Assembly: GCA_033398695.1 (NCBI GenBank)
Contig: CM065815.1
Coordinates: 141,219,001 to 141,283,000 of the forward strand
From: Orobanche coerulescens
Lineage: Eukaryota > Streptophyta > Magnoliopsida > Lamiales > Orobanchaceae
DNA: 64,000 bases
Direction: 5' to 3'
Shown here: positions 12,554 to 23,448 of the stretch, one piece after another
Layout: every line of letters begins with the position of its first letter
How positions within the stretch are numbered: position 1 is the first letter of the stretch
Made by a program: the position numbers and the translations under genes
Notes under the pieces: generated by a model
Told to the model about the DNA's origin: nothing
Databases searched by the model: none
Seen by the model: the letters and a program-made list of their open reading frames with translations, nothing else

Positions 12554-12863
12554 TGTTGGGCTTCGGTCCAGCTTCCTGCCTATATGGCCTTAAAAATGCG
12601 TGAGGCACGGCTTGCGATTCGTCCTGTGAGATCTGCACTACAAAGTGGTTAAATGAATTGATTTGGACTACTCATACCAATAAGATGCATCTTCTTTTCT
12701 GGTATCCATCTCATAGAAACTCCAAAGTTAAGCGTGCTTGTCCTGGAGTAGTTATGGAATGGGTGACCCCCTGGGAAGTTTCCCAGGTGCGCGTGAGTGA
12801 GGACAAAACGCGCGAGAAAAGACTCGTAAGTAAGGATAGTCTTCATCATTCTTGGGACCAACA
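12554..12863 (+). mobile_element. Cassandra-like solo LTR, TSD GTTAA
   Basis: A 310-bp insertion starting TGTTGGGCTTC and ending GGGACCAACA, flanked by a perfect GTTAA duplication (12549-12553 and 12864-12868). It is missing from the sister LTR at 8827-9903, which gives an empty site in the same window. It carries a 5S-rRNA-derived segment, the hallmark of Cassandra TRIM retrotransposons, whose LTRs are usually about 240-350 bp. No second LTR or interior is present, so it is a solo LTR left by LTR-LTR recombination. Confidence 0.92.
12666..12796 (+). other. 5S-rRNA-derived segment with Pol III internal promoter
   Basis: The segment follows plant 5S rRNA: CATACCA near 12673, AAGTTAAGCGTGCTTG (box A region), then GAGTAGTTATGGAATGGG and GGGTGACCCCCTGGGAAGT (intermediate element and box C). 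The first half is diverged and the promoter half is best kept. That is the usual Cassandra pattern, not a functional 5S gene. Confidence 0.9.
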
Positions 12864-13381
12864 GTTAACCTCTATAGGTTACGTACACTACGCTTCATGA
12901 AAACAGTTCAGTGGCTTATGTCTTGAACATTACGTACGTTAGCAACTATCTTATGTACGTTATCATAGTCAATATGTCTGTTGCATGCTGACCTATGCCA
13001 TGACGTCATTTCCAACGTTCTTCTTGTTTGAATTCGCAAACACACCATTACGTACGTTAAACATACTCTCTTACGTACGTTAATCATGAACATTTCCAGC
13101 TTTTTCGACTCCGTCTTCTTCAATGCTTACCTATTCCATGACGTCATCTCCAACGTTTTTCTTGTTTGGATTCGCAAACACACCATTACATACGTTAAAC
13201 ATACTCTCTTACGTACGCTAAGCTTGAAGTCTTACGTACGTTAATCATGAACATTTCCAGCTTTTTTCGACTTTGTCTTCTTCGATGCTTTGCTTCGCCT
13301 CTTTGTTGTTTTGCTTTGTTTAGCAACTTAATTATCAAAACTCTATTTATGAATATGTGGAATAAATATTCCAACAATAAT

Positions 13382-14042
13382 CAACCTTCATTTTATTGAA
13401 TTTATAATTCGATAATCTACTTCAAGAGATATCAATAATATTCTATCTTTAAACATTAAAAGATAGTGGTAGTTTCTCATTCAGGGAGATATATCTTTCA
13501 AGAGCCTTTATTTTTCTCAAGTGCATATTTATACTTTATCAATGATACAAATCAATATTATATGTAATAACTATCATTATTACTCTTCTTTCAGAAGAAA
13601 ATGCAATAATTATTATGCAATTAAGCCAACATCTATAGTATATTGATGAAAATTGGTCAACTTAAAATAATACAATTTCAAGTGTAAAAAGTACTTCATG
13701 ATATTTACTAGTAATTTGGGATATTTATCATACAACATATGTGAATTTGTATTAATACATCTTCAGGATATATATCATAAATAAACATGTTTAAATAAAA
13801 TATAAACATGATATAAATAGACTTTAATATCAAACATGTAATTTTAGATATGTAAATATTGAAAGTATTGGGATTAGTAGACTTCTGGTCTAACAAGTGG
13901 TGAATTTTATACGTCGTTTATATTCCAATTACTTTTCTACAGGAATTATATATGTCATTTGTCTAACTTGTTATCTCGGAATCATACACATTTCAAGCGA
14001 TAGTTTAGAAATCCATAAATTTATCGATACTTAGAAGATAAT
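13382..14042 (-). other. Hairpin-rich relic of an old LTR element, segment 2
   Basis: AT-rich, no protein recognised. Inverted repeats occur at 13443-13466 (CTATCTTT/AAAGATAG), 13475-13489 (TCTC/GAGA), 13584-13598 (TCTTCT-TTC-AGAAGA) and 13878-13892 (TAGAC-TTCTG-GTCTA). It joins segment 1 across the gag-only element and segment 3 across the Sirevirus-like element. Confidence 0.5.
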
Positions 14043-15188
14043 TGTTGGGAAAACAAACACCCTGTATCGAAACAGCCGGGATACTCAAATCCCTGTATCG
14101 AATGTTATTTAGAGGTTTTGACATATATGCCAAATACAGTAAAGGAAACTGTATCGAGGCTTTAAGGCTTTATCCTGTATCGAAGACCTACCTCGAATCA
14201 GCATAAGTGAAGCTCGTCAGTACAGCAAGAAGACTTGTAAAAGACCAAGTATGGAAACTGTCTCGACACCCAAAATACAGTTATCTTCCATACAGTTCAC
14301 AAAAGGACAAGAAGGAACACAAGTCAAGTCCCGTTGAACAAAGAAGTATTTAAATACTCAAGGATAAAGTATTTAAATACTGCCAGTCTTCAGATCTTCA
14401 GAATCCCGCGAAATCCGGATCATGTCTTATTCCCGTTGAAGGAAATCTTATTCAAACGGATACATCTCAACGGATACTTTCTTCAGAGACTATATATATC
14501 CTATGAAGACATTGAAGATCAGTTACCCAAGTAACCTAATACTCAAGCTATCAAAGTTATCATCTGAGCAAACATATCTCCAAAGCATACTGCAATTAAG
14601 AACGAAAGAGATATACAGTGCTCAACATCAAGAACAGCCATCATCAGCTCAAGAACTTGATATTCAAAGCTGCTGTTCTTACCTGGTTACCTACCCTTTT
14701 ACCTCTGTGTAAAAACCGAGCTCTGTGTGAACTCAACAAGTTATTCTGACCTGTGTGGGACGAATAAGGATGAAGCTTTGGAACTGTGTGTGAAGAAGCT
14801 AGTCAAGAAGGAAGCTTTAACCAATCTGTGTGAACGGTTGAAAGTGACATTCTTTGTATCAATCTGTGTGAACGATACAAGGATAGGTTTGTTTATAATT
14901 ACGTAGTTGTGTACGCAGTAATTATAATAAACTTTTTACTCCTGTGTGGAGGACCAGTGGACGTAGAGGGGTTTACCTCGAACCACTTAAATTACTGTGT
15001 TATTTACCTTCAGCTTTTACTGTTTTAAATTACTGTGATATATAAAGTATACACCAAACACTTCGTTGCTGTATCCACAGCAACCTACTGTATCCAAGAC
15101 TTCCGCTACGCACTTAGATTTAGATTCCGTACAGTTTGTTGTTTAAACTATTTTCCAAACTGTATCCAGTATACTTAAGTGGCCAACA
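14043..15188 (+). repeat. 5' LTR of the Sirevirus-like element (1146 bp)
   Basis: Starts TGTTGGGAAAAC and ends GTGGCCAACA. It contains CTGTATCGA motifs near 14062, 14091, 14148 and 14171, a TATA stretch CTATATATATCC around 14491-14502, and about seven CTGTGTG motifs at 14705-15000. The 3' LTR differs by scattered substitutions and small indels, a few percent by eye. Confidence 0.92.
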
Positions 15189-15190
15189 AG

Positions 15191-15202
15191 TGGTATCAGA
15201 GA
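15191..15202 (+). other. Primer-binding site, tRNA-iMet
   Basis: TGGTATCAGAGA two bases after the 5' LTR matches the common plant copia initiator-tRNA-Met site in its first 11 bases. Confidence 0.88.
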
Positions 15203-15299
15203 GGTTGATTCTAAAAAGAATCAGTCGTATTCCTTTTAACCGAATCAGATTCAAATCACTTATTTTCAAAACAGTCTCTTTCATTCCTATATTATCAGT

Positions 15300-17091
15300 A
15301 TGGATACTTCTATGATTAACAAATTCCCTATGTTCTCTATTAACGAATTTGACGACTGGAGAATTAGAATGGAAGCTCATCTTGCAGCAATGCACGAAGA
15401 GATGATTTTTGTTATACAGGATGGTCCGATCAAGATCATGAAGGTCAATCCAGCCGCAAGGATTGAGGGCCAGACCCATGCTGAAATGCTCGAGAAAGAA
15501 CGCGAGCAATTGACAACAGATGAAAGGAAGCGAGCCAATCTCGACAACGTGGCTAAGAACACGTTATTTGTCACTCTTGACAAAGGCACGTTCTCAAAGG
15601 TAAAGAGCTGCAAAATGCAAAGAAATCGGGATAAACTCAAGTTAATTTGTGAGGGAACTGAGCTCTCAAAAGAAAACAAGATTTCAAAACTTACTCAGCA
15701 ATTTGAATCTTTTGAAATGAAACCAACGGAAACACTTGAGGAACTTGACCTCAGATTTACTGGTATTGTTGGTGAACTTGAAGCGTTGGGCAAGATTTAC
15801 ACCCAAAAGGAGAAGAACTTAAAAATTTTCAGATCTCTCGGCCGATGGGACATTAAGACCACAACTATGCGTGTATCCTGTAATCTTAATGAAATATCCA
15901 CTTTTGATCTCTTCTCGACCTTAAAGCTTTTGAGTATGACATTGTGAAGAGAGAAAGTCAAGAATCTCCTTCAAAGGTCACGGCTCTTGCTTCTTTGTAT
16001 CGAACCGTCGACACAACATGCCTAGCTCGTCGAAGCCCGGTCACAAGGACGCGGTGGCGACGACATCCCGTCCCAAGATGAAATGGCGCTTCTAATGCAT
16101 AAATTCAAAAAGTTCATCAAACGATGCGGAAAGACTCCTACGAGCCCAAACCTGTCAACAAGGTAAATCTTGAAACATCATCGGTGATGCTAACTCGTGT
16201 TATAAGCTGCAGGAAACCGAGGCCATTATGCAAACAAATGTCCTCATCCCAAAGTCCAAAGATTGCACGAGGCCGAGCAACAAGAGAGAGATGAAAGAAG
16301 ACGTGCTTGGAAAGACAAGCTCAAGGCCCCGATTGGAGAATCGAAGCCTCCCCACACCATCCAAATCGTGAGAATGTCTTGGTGGTCATCGAAAGTGATT
16401 CATCCGACGATGAGTTCGATGATAAAGCATACATGTGCTTTATGGCCAAAGATGTTCCGGAAGGTGAAGACGGCGATGAGGTAAGTTCAACCTCGGTTAT
16501 TCCACCTAATGCATCTCATACTTTCGAAAATATGATGAATGAGTTTAAAAACATTCAAAAGGCCCATGAGACTCTAAAATCGAGAATATACGACTTCAAT
16601 TAACAAATCTAGAGCTGAAAGATGAAAATGACTTGCTGAAAATAAATTATGAAAATATGTCTCTTGATTGTGAAACCAGCAAAGTCGATTTTGAAAAACT
16701 CATGGAGAGCAATCATCAACTTGCTCATGAACTAAATGAGGTTAAAACCCACAATGAGAGCAAGACAAATGATTTGGTTCTACTACAAACCAAAATTACA
16801 AATCTTGAAAAGCGAGAAACTGAACTTGAGACCATTCTGAAGTCTTTTGAAAAATCGTCCAAAAGAATGGAAGAAATTCTGAGCACTGGGCAACATGCTC
16901 ATGATAAAAGTGGCTTAGGATACAGCTCATGTTCGAATAAAGGTAAAACTAGTACTGTGTTCGTCAAGAGTGTGGAACACATTCCAGAATCGGAAGATAC
17001 TCCTAGTCCCATAAAGGAACCTGCTGTACCGAGAAAACCGAAGGCTGAAATTCCGCCCCCACAACTCTACTATTCGAGACAGTGGAACTAA
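15300..17091 (+). pseudogene. gag: Sirevirus-type Gag, frameshifted
   Basis: The ATG at 15300 opens a 215-residue frame with the copia Gag domain: FDDWRIRMEAHL, LKLICEGTELSKENK, TLEELDLRFTGIVGELEALGK and KNLKIFRSLGRWD. The frame breaks near 15910. A damaged zinc knuckle lies around 16190-16245. Later frames (16307-16603 and 16633-17091) encode an acidic segment and a coiled coil of about 100 residues ending in DKSGLGYSS, the extended C-terminal tail seen in Sirevirus Gag. Gag packages element RNA into particles in the cytoplasm. At least three frame breaks make this copy non-functional. The stretch to 17570 is the gag-pol linker in mixed frames. Confidence 0.85.
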
Positions 17092-17571
17092 CAACCACTC
17101 AGAAGGCGTAATCTACAACATGATCCACAAGCATATCATCAAAGCCGACAGTCATTCAGAAAGAAGGCAGTATCCAACCACCAAAGGCCCGCACAGCAGT
17201 ACCCTCAGTACAGTGCGACTAGGTATTGGATACAGGAGCCCCGTTATACCTCAAGACAGCAGATGCCAGTTCAGTATCAACAACAGCATTGGGAATCCAA
17301 CCGAGACCCGAAGACAAGTCATTAGGCCTAGGAAAATGGCTCCACCTCCTAGACGGCACTCGTACTGGAATAATAATAATAACCCTGAATTTTACATGCA
17401 TAGTAATTATCATGATTATAACAACTACGGATATGCCCCCCGTAGATATCGCAACACTGTACCGAGTACATCCTACAGTAAACCAATTGCTGTCAGGAAA
17501 ATCTGGGTACCTAAAGGAACTAACATATATGGACCCAAAAATCAAAGGGGACCTAAATCTACCTAATTTCT

Positions 17572-18800
17572 TTGTTACAGGACATTCTAGAGGAGGATAT
17601 CTGGTACTTCGATAGTGGATGCTCTCGTCACATGACCGGAGATAGGAGCAAGCTATCTGATTTTGTAGAAGGTCGTGGTCCAAAAGTTCGCTTCGGTGAT
17701 AAGTCTAAAGGAAGAACAAGAGGGAAAGGAAACCTACTTGTCGGGAAATTCAAGGTCACCGATGTTGCATATGTTGAAGGCTTACAGTATAATCTACTTA
17801 GTATTAGCCAGTTCTGTGATAAAAAGTTCTCGGTGAAGTTCTATATAGATAGCTGTATAGTCAAGATCACCCAAACCATGGAAGTTGTGCTTACAGGAAG
17901 CAGATCGGGTAATATGTACATTCCGATGGAAGCCTATGAGCTCCTCAATTCCATGTTTTGTTGCCAAAGGCACCTGCAGATCTTAGTGGCTATGGCACAA
18001 GAGGATGTCTCACGTCAACTTCAAGACGATCAACAAGCTCTCAAGACAGGGTATGGTTAGAGGTTTGCGGATGTGTCATTCAAGAAGGACAAGATCTGCG
18101 GACCATGCCGAAAGGCAAGCAAATCAAGTCAACCATGAAAAGCAAATCCAACCTTTCAACCCAAAGAGTGTTGGAAATGCTACACAAGGATCTCTACGGT
18201 CCTGTAGACCCAGTAAGTTTGGGAGGTAAGAAATATTGCATGGTTGTTGTTGATGATTATTCCAGGTATGCTTGGACGATCTTTCTTAGCAAGAAGAAGG
18301 AAACAACATCAAGGCTGCCCGAGCTCCTGAGGAAGTTGCAAAATGAAAAAGCGTCGAGTATCGTGTGCATTCGTTCCGACAGAGGTACTGAATTTACTAA
18401 CCGCTTTATAGAGCAATACTGTTCGGAGAATGGAATACAGCACGAATACTCAGCTGCCCGTACACCTCAACAAAATGGTGTTGCCGAGCGAAAGAATAGG
18501 ACGTTGAAAGAAGCAACAAGGACAATGATTGCCGCAAGCAAATTGCCACAGCGTTTCTGGGGTGAAGCAACCAATACAGCGTGCTACACTCAAAACCGCT
18601 GTATCGTCAACAAGCACCACAACAAAACAGCTTATGAGGTATGGAATAATAAAACTCCATTAGTTTCGTATTTTCACATTTTTGGATGCAGGTGTTATGT
18701 ATTGAACAATGGGAAGGACCAACTTAGAACCTTTGATGAAAAATCAGATGAAGGAATATTCGTAGGATACTCCTCCGTCAAAGAAAGCTTTAATCTTTAA
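17572..18800 (+). pseudogene. pol: Copia protease and integrase (broken pol, part 1)
   Basis: The frame 17572-18060 carries the aspartic protease: WYFDSGCSRHMTGD with the catalytic DSG, then LLSISQFCDKKFSVKF. The next frame (to 18800) holds the integrase core with its acidic triad visible as LHKDLYGPV, IRSDRGTEF and GVAERKNRT, followed by FWGEATNTACYTQNR and IFGCRCYVLNN. The zinc-binding GAG-pre-integrase region between them (about 17960-18130) is scrambled by a frameshift. Protease cuts the polyprotein; integrase inserts cDNA. Triad residues are kept, but the reading frame is not continuous. Confidence 0.88.
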
Positions 18801-18837
18801 TAAAAGGAGGCTGACGATCGAGGAATCAGTTCATGTA

Positions 18838-20907
18838 GTGTTCGACGAACCACACCATGACCCTACAGGAGTAGATGATATCACTCAGGACATTCACCAT
18901 CTATCTATCTTGGATCCACCTACACCCATAGAACCTGTTGTTGATTTAGAAATCAACCCCGCAGCTGTAAGAATCGATGTGGATGAAGGCGACTGCATGT
19001 CAAGCCGCACCCACGAAACTTTCGATACAGTACGGGATCCTGAACTAGAACCCGACCGAAGATGGTTGAGATATCACCCGCAAGAGCTGATCATTGGAAA
19101 CATTAATGCCGGTGTTTCTACTCGTAGGAGAATACAGAGTACACAAGGAAATGTACTTTGCGCACAAGAAGAATCTAATGCTGAAGTCTCACAATTTCCT
19201 GAATGGAAATCTCAATCCGAACATAGGAGACTCAATATGTGCACTATCGCTGTATTCTTAGCCCAGTCCGAACCTGTTTCGACCATAGACGCTCTTAACA
19301 ACTCTCATTGGATAACATCTATGGAAGAAGAGCTTAACGGTTTCGAAAGAAACAATGTATGGTATCTTGTACCTGCATCGACACACCAATCGGTTATAGG
19401 AACCAAATGGGTATTTCAAACAAAAAGGATCGAAATAGACTTATCATAAGGAACAAATCCAGACTAGTAGCACAAGGCTATTGTCGGGAAGAAGGAATCG
19501 ACTATGATGAAACCTTCGCCTGTAGCGAGACTAGAAGCCATTAGGATATTTTTAGCCTTTGCCGCCCATAAGAGTTTTATCGTATACCAAATGGACGTCA
19601 AGAGTGCTTTCTGAATGGAGAACTTGCGAAGAAGTTTATGTTGAACAACCACCGTGGTTTGCCAACACAGACGGTATCGATCTAGTTTACGAGGCTAAGG
19701 AAAGCGCGTACGGACTTAAACAAGCCCCTAGAGCACGGTACGAAACCCCGTCCCAAAGATTCTAACCAACAACGGATTTGAGAAAGGTGTCACGACAAAA
19801 CCTTGTTCAAGATACAGAAGGTGATGACCTTCTAATGGTACAAATCTATGTCGATGATATTATTTTTGGTTCAACTAACCTTGCTCTATGTCAAAGGTTC
19901 TCACATCTCATGCAAAACAAATTTGAAATGAGTATGATGGGGAACTTAGTTATTTCCTAGGTTTGCAGGTAAAGCGATTGCCTACGGTATATTCATCAAC
20001 CAGAGAAATACAAGAAGGAACTTCTCAACAAATTTGGAATGAACACTTCCAAATCCTCGCTAACCCCATGAGCACTTCCGCAAATTAGTCTTGATGAAGC
20101 CGGAAAGCCGATTGACAAATCAATCTACAACAAGCTCTTTGGTTCGCTCCTGTACCTAACGGCTAGCAGGCCCGATATCCATTTTGCTGTTGGAGTGTGT
20201 GCGAGATACCAAGTTGCACCTAAGGAATCACACTTAAATACAGCTAAACGAATCCTGAAGTACATTAAAGGAACAATCGATGCAGGACTGTGGTATCCTA
20301 AGGAAGGCGGATTCGATTTAGTTGGATACAGCGACTCGGATCTCGGAGGTCGCAAGCTAGATAGGAAGAGTACAAGTGGAACTTGTCACTTTCTCGGACC
20401 TAGACTCGTTTCTTGGTTCAAGAAGAAGCAATTGGCTAACTCTCTTCCACGGATGAATCAGTACTATGTCTTTGGTAGGCCTGTATGCAGATCCTTTGAT
20501 GCGGCAATAATCACGATTATGGAATCGATGCTAGAGAGACTCCAATCATGTGTGATAGCACGAGTGCAATTTCAATCACGCACAACTCGCTTTTGCACTC
20601 GCGCACTAAGCATATCAACATGAAGCATCATTTTATCAGAATCATGTCGAGAACAAGGATGTTCGCTGGAAAAAGTCCATACGTACATCCAAATGGCCGA
20701 CATTTTCACCAAGCCTCTCGACACGCAAGATTCAACATGCTCGTAATGCACTGGGAATTCTACAAATGCACTCCTGTAAGTAAATTTACTGCTTTTACTC
20801 AACAATTGAGGGGAATCTTTGTAAGACCCGTGAATACAGTATCCAACATTAATTATCTGTACACTCAGAATCATCAATACAGTACTGTAGCGAACGAAGG
20901 CATATGA
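18838..20907 (+). pseudogene. pol: Copia reverse transcriptase and RNase H (broken pol, part 2)
   Basis: Pieces in several frames follow the copia order. They are LNNSHWITSMEEELNGFERN and VIGTKWVFQTK (to 19449), [20 protein letters not shown] (about 19455-19530), EVYVEQPPWF and YGLKQAPRA (19630-19740), the catalytic YVDDIIFGS at 19847-19873, then TASRPDIHFAVG (about 20159-20195). The RNase H region has YSDSDLGGRKLDRKSTSG near 20327 and CDSTSAISITHN plus HSRTKHINMKHHFI to about 20640. At least six frame changes or stops separate them. The enzyme would copy element RNA into cDNA if intact. This copy is dead. Confidence 0.88.
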
Positions 20908-21407
20908 ATCCTACAGCTGGTGTGTGCAATAATTAAGGGGGAATACTGTTGGACTCATGAATACAGCATTAATCCAAATATTGCTGTATGGAATTCAAAA
21001 CCTATTAGTACCTTTTTAAGGGGGAACGTCAGACGACGGAGAACAAGACATGCTATAGATTTCGATTCAAGATATAATATAATATTATTTCCTTTTAAAA
21101 TAATTTTTGTCCACGTGCCCTGTTTTTATGTCAAACGTCATGTTCATTAAATGCCTTACACGACATCTGGACAACTGAATCTCAAAAGCCGCGATGTTTT
21201 TAAATTGTTTATTATTTTTAAACTGCCGTTTTAGGCATTTAGGGTATCAACCTATGTCAGAAGTGGGACCCGCTGTATTTTAAAACCTTATATTGGATTA
21301 GCGTACCAGTTACACTCAATCCATCTTGACCGTTGATTTCAAAACCGGTTCCCATCCCTTAAAATCTGACCATTCGTACTCTGCAAAACCCTATTTCGCC
21401 GCCCAAG
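20908..21407 (+). other. Spacer between pol and the extra ORF
   Basis: No coding sequence is recognised. ATACAG/CTGTAT motifs recur and there is a purine block AAGGGGGAA at about 20935 and again near 21018, possibly secondary polypurine tracts. The last ~100 bp lead into the extra ORF's promoter. Confidence 0.5.
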
Positions 21408-21416
21408 TATAAAAGG
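21408..21416 (+). promoter_or_regulatory. TATA box of the extra ORF
   Basis: TATAAAAGG at 21408-21416, 134 bp before the ATG at 21550. Start of transcription would be expected near 21440-21450, leaving a CT-rich leader of about 100 bases. The ATG context ATCAATGGC is good for plants. Promoter activity is inference from sequence. Confidence 0.6.
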
Positions 21417-21549
21417 ACTGTATCTGCCATTGGAGACTCTTTACGCTTTCTGCAATTACAAGAGTTCTCAAGCAAACAGCCTACATATTTTCTGCATATT
21501 CACTGCGAATTTATTGCTTTTCTTCCACCTTTGTTTTAAGAAAACATCA

Positions 21550-23448
21550 ATGGCTAGTCAATCTTCTTCCCCTGTTCTGAAGAAATCCTCCAACATCATT
21601 GATGGCCGGATCTTCTCCAAACCTGTCATCATCGAGCATATTTTCTCGGAAACCAACGACTCAGAACCGATGGAGTACATCATTACTCGTCTTGAACAAC
21701 AAGGTCTCTATCGCTACGGGAGCAAGACCACCGACAAATACGACGCCCATCTGGTTGAGGAATTCTACCTCAACGCCGCCGTCCGTTTTCTATCACTGGC
21801 CCAAGGAGGTCATGTTGCTGACATCACTGCAACAGTCCAGGGAGTGGAAATCTGCATCAATCGCGATCTACTCCAGAGAATCTACAGGCTGCCTGCCGAT
21901 GGCCTGACCATGGACCAACTTGAGACGTTCGGGTCTCAAGAGATCATTACCAAGTTTTATGGACTATTTACAGGGTCCAAAGTGGTTGATATGGTGACAA
22001 CTACGTGTCACAAGAAAAATTTTCTACTTCATTTTGTCTATCTTCATGACTTTTGCTCCAGGATCATTGAAAACCGAACCGGTGCGTTCGAGATGTGCAC
22101 GAACTTAAGGTTCAGAATGATGGTAGCTATTTTGACCTGTGAAAAGGTCAATTGGTGCCAAATCATTCTGACACGTCTTCAAGAAGAGGTGTGCAAACCT
22201 GCCACCCAAAAGAAATCCTTTGGTTTAATGCTGAACTACATTCTGACGAAGTGCGGACTGACGCAATCCGCCGATGCCAAGAAAAATAGCTCGAGGATAT
22301 ACTTAGGAGGCGTCAAGCCCACTGCGTATAACCAGAGCACAATGTATTGCAATCACCTGAGAACCAGGCACATGCCAATATCTGCCAACCCAAGAGATGA
22401 AACCGTGAAGGTCCCAGAAATGGAATCTTCAAAGAAGAAGCGAAAGCGATCTCACAGCAAGAAACACTCTGCTGGTGAGAAGTCCAAGAAGAGACTCAGG
22501 AGGCTCTCAAAAATCAAAGCCAAGCACTCCAAGGATGTCTCGCCCGTGGCGCAACCCATTGATGAAGAACCCCAGGGCCCAACCCCTGTGGAAGAGGTGT
22601 CTCCTACTGCATCGACAGTAGATCCCGAGCCTTTGGCGGCTACGACGGATATAGAGACATCTGCCAACGCTCAAGACTTTAGCGAGTCGGCTGCCCATTC
22701 GGAGCCAAAAGCTACTTCTCCTCTGCGGGATCCCACACCCGTACAGGATCCAATTTCCTTCGGGGCACCATCCCCTGCAAGGAGTCCATCTTCCGTACAG
22801 GATCCCATACCTGTACAGGAATCCCTCGAAACAGCGTCTCCAGACGTTATTCGAAGTCCCTCCCCTGACTCGATCATAAATCAAACACTTCTTTCGGTTC
22901 AAATTGAACACGCATACGAAATATTTCTGCAATGGAAAGGCTACAGGCTAGCTCCGTATGACACACTGTACAATTGGAGCGAATGGAGCCACGAAGAGAG
23001 ATTCGTCTCCGAAGTAACAGACTCAACCGAAATTGAGGCCCTGCTTCGATGGGACAACGCCTCTTGCAAAGATCTAATTGAAAGCCACCTGCTGCACAAA
23101 TCTGACGCCCGAAGAAAAGGAAAGAAGAAGTCAGAGGATTCTCCCATTAATCCAAAAGATGACGACGATCATGACTCAGACGACGATGACGATGCTCTTC
23201 AAGCAGGTCTGAGAATGAGTTGTGAAGAGGCTGAAGCCCGAGACGCCTCTCCACCCAGAAAAGACGAAGGGCCTTCTACCCAAGCCAATCCCCCTTCGCC
23301 ACAGCCGGAGAACATTCCCGACCAAGAGGAATCAGTCCCTCCAGTCGAGGAAGTTCAAGAAATTTTGGAACAAGCACCCGAGCCTCGTCGCGACCGAAGA
23401 AGCTATTCCCGCAAGCCAACAGAGGATTCGCCCCTCCCGCATCCATGA
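21550..23448 (+). CDS. Extra ORF of the Sirevirus-like element (intact N-terminal 632 residues)
   Basis: I chose the ATG at 21550 because it follows the TATA box by about 140 bp and has a good context. An in-frame ATG at 21430 would add 40 residues with a hydrophobic run but lies too close to the TATA box. Residues ~1-260 form a globular domain (VEEFYLNAAVRFL, VQGVEICINRDLLQRIYRLP, NRTGAFEMCTNLRFRMMVA, EKVNWCQIIL), resembling a domain often found in plant transposon-associated proteins. Then come a lysine/arginine-rich nuclear-signal-like stretch (KKKRKRSHSKK), proline-rich PVQDP repeats, a second small domain (LQWKGYRLAPYDTLYNWSEW) and an acidic DDDHDSDDDDD tract. The homologue at 43720-46378 shows that the full protein continued into a coiled coil, lost here by the stop at 23448. 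Function unknown. Confidence 0.7.
   Translation: MASQSSSPVLKKSSNIIDGRIFSKPVIIEHIFSETNDSEPMEYIITRLEQQGLYRYGSKTTDKYDAHLVEEFYLNAAVRFLSLAQGGHVADITATVQGVEICINRDLLQRIYRLPADGLTMDQLETFGSQEIITKFYGLFTGSKVVDMVTTTCHKKNFLLHFVYLHDFCSRIIENRTGAFEMCTNLRFRMMVAILTCEKVNWCQIILTRLQEEVCKPATQKKSFGLMLNYILTKCGLTQSADAKKNSSRIYLGGVKPTAYNQSTMYCNHLRTRHMPISANPRDETVKVPEMESSKKKRKRSHSKKHSAGEKSKKRLRRLSKIKAKHSKDVSPVAQPIDEEPQGPTPVEEVSPTASTVDPEPLAATTDIETSANAQDFSESAAHSEPKATSPLRDPTPVQDPISFGAPSPARSPSSVQDPIPVQESLETASPDVIRSPSPDSIINQTLLSVQIEHAYEIFLQWKGYRLAPYDTLYNWSEWSHEERFVSEVTDSTEIEALLRWDNASCKDLIESHLLHKSDARRKGKKKSEDSPINPKDDDDHDSDDDDDALQAGLRMSCEEAEARDASPPRKDEGPSTQANPPSPQPENIPDQEESVPPVEEVQEILEQAPEPRRDRRSYSRKPTEDSPLPHP

Larger units (their letters stand above)
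8827..13376 (-). mobile_element. Gag-only Ty1/copia element, complete, TSD ATAAT
   Basis: It is bounded by LTRs starting TGTTGGAGCA and ending ATTCCAACA, with a perfect 5-bp target duplication ATAAT at 8822-8826 and 13377-13381. A primer site next to the right LTR and a purine tract next to the left LTR show it points left. The 1969-bp interior codes only for a broken copia-type Gag. There is no protease, integrase, reverse transcriptase or RNase H, so it must have moved with enzymes from a partner. The 5' LTR is longer than the 3' LTR because of a nested Cassandra-like LTR and a local duplication. Confidence 0.92.
11873..13376 (-). repeat. 5' LTR of the gag-only copia element (1504 bp, with insertions)
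   Basis: This is the same LTR as 8827-9903, enlarged by a 310-bp Cassandra-like solo LTR plus its 5-bp duplication (12554-12868) and by an extra tandem copy of the CCATGACGTCAT to TTACGTACGTTAATCATGAAC segment (about 12990-13110 and 13120-13255). The palindromic ACGTACGT cluster is at 12497-12553 and 12878-13250. Confidence 0.9.

Noticed and set aside
12666..12796. Functional 5S rRNA gene
   Set aside because: The first half is heavily diverged, no T-run terminator is placed at the gene end, and it sits inside LTR-like ends with a target duplication.
21430..21549. Envelope-like protein with N-terminal signal sequence in the Sirevirus extra ORF
   Set aside because: The hydrophobic run lies upstream of the better ATG and almost on top of the TATA box. 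The rest of the protein has nuclear-signal-like and coiled-coil features and no second membrane segment.
22507..22932. Minus-strand open frame opposite the extra ORF
   Set aside because: It is a shadow of the proline-rich PVQDP repeats on the plus strand, with no domain and no conservation expected.
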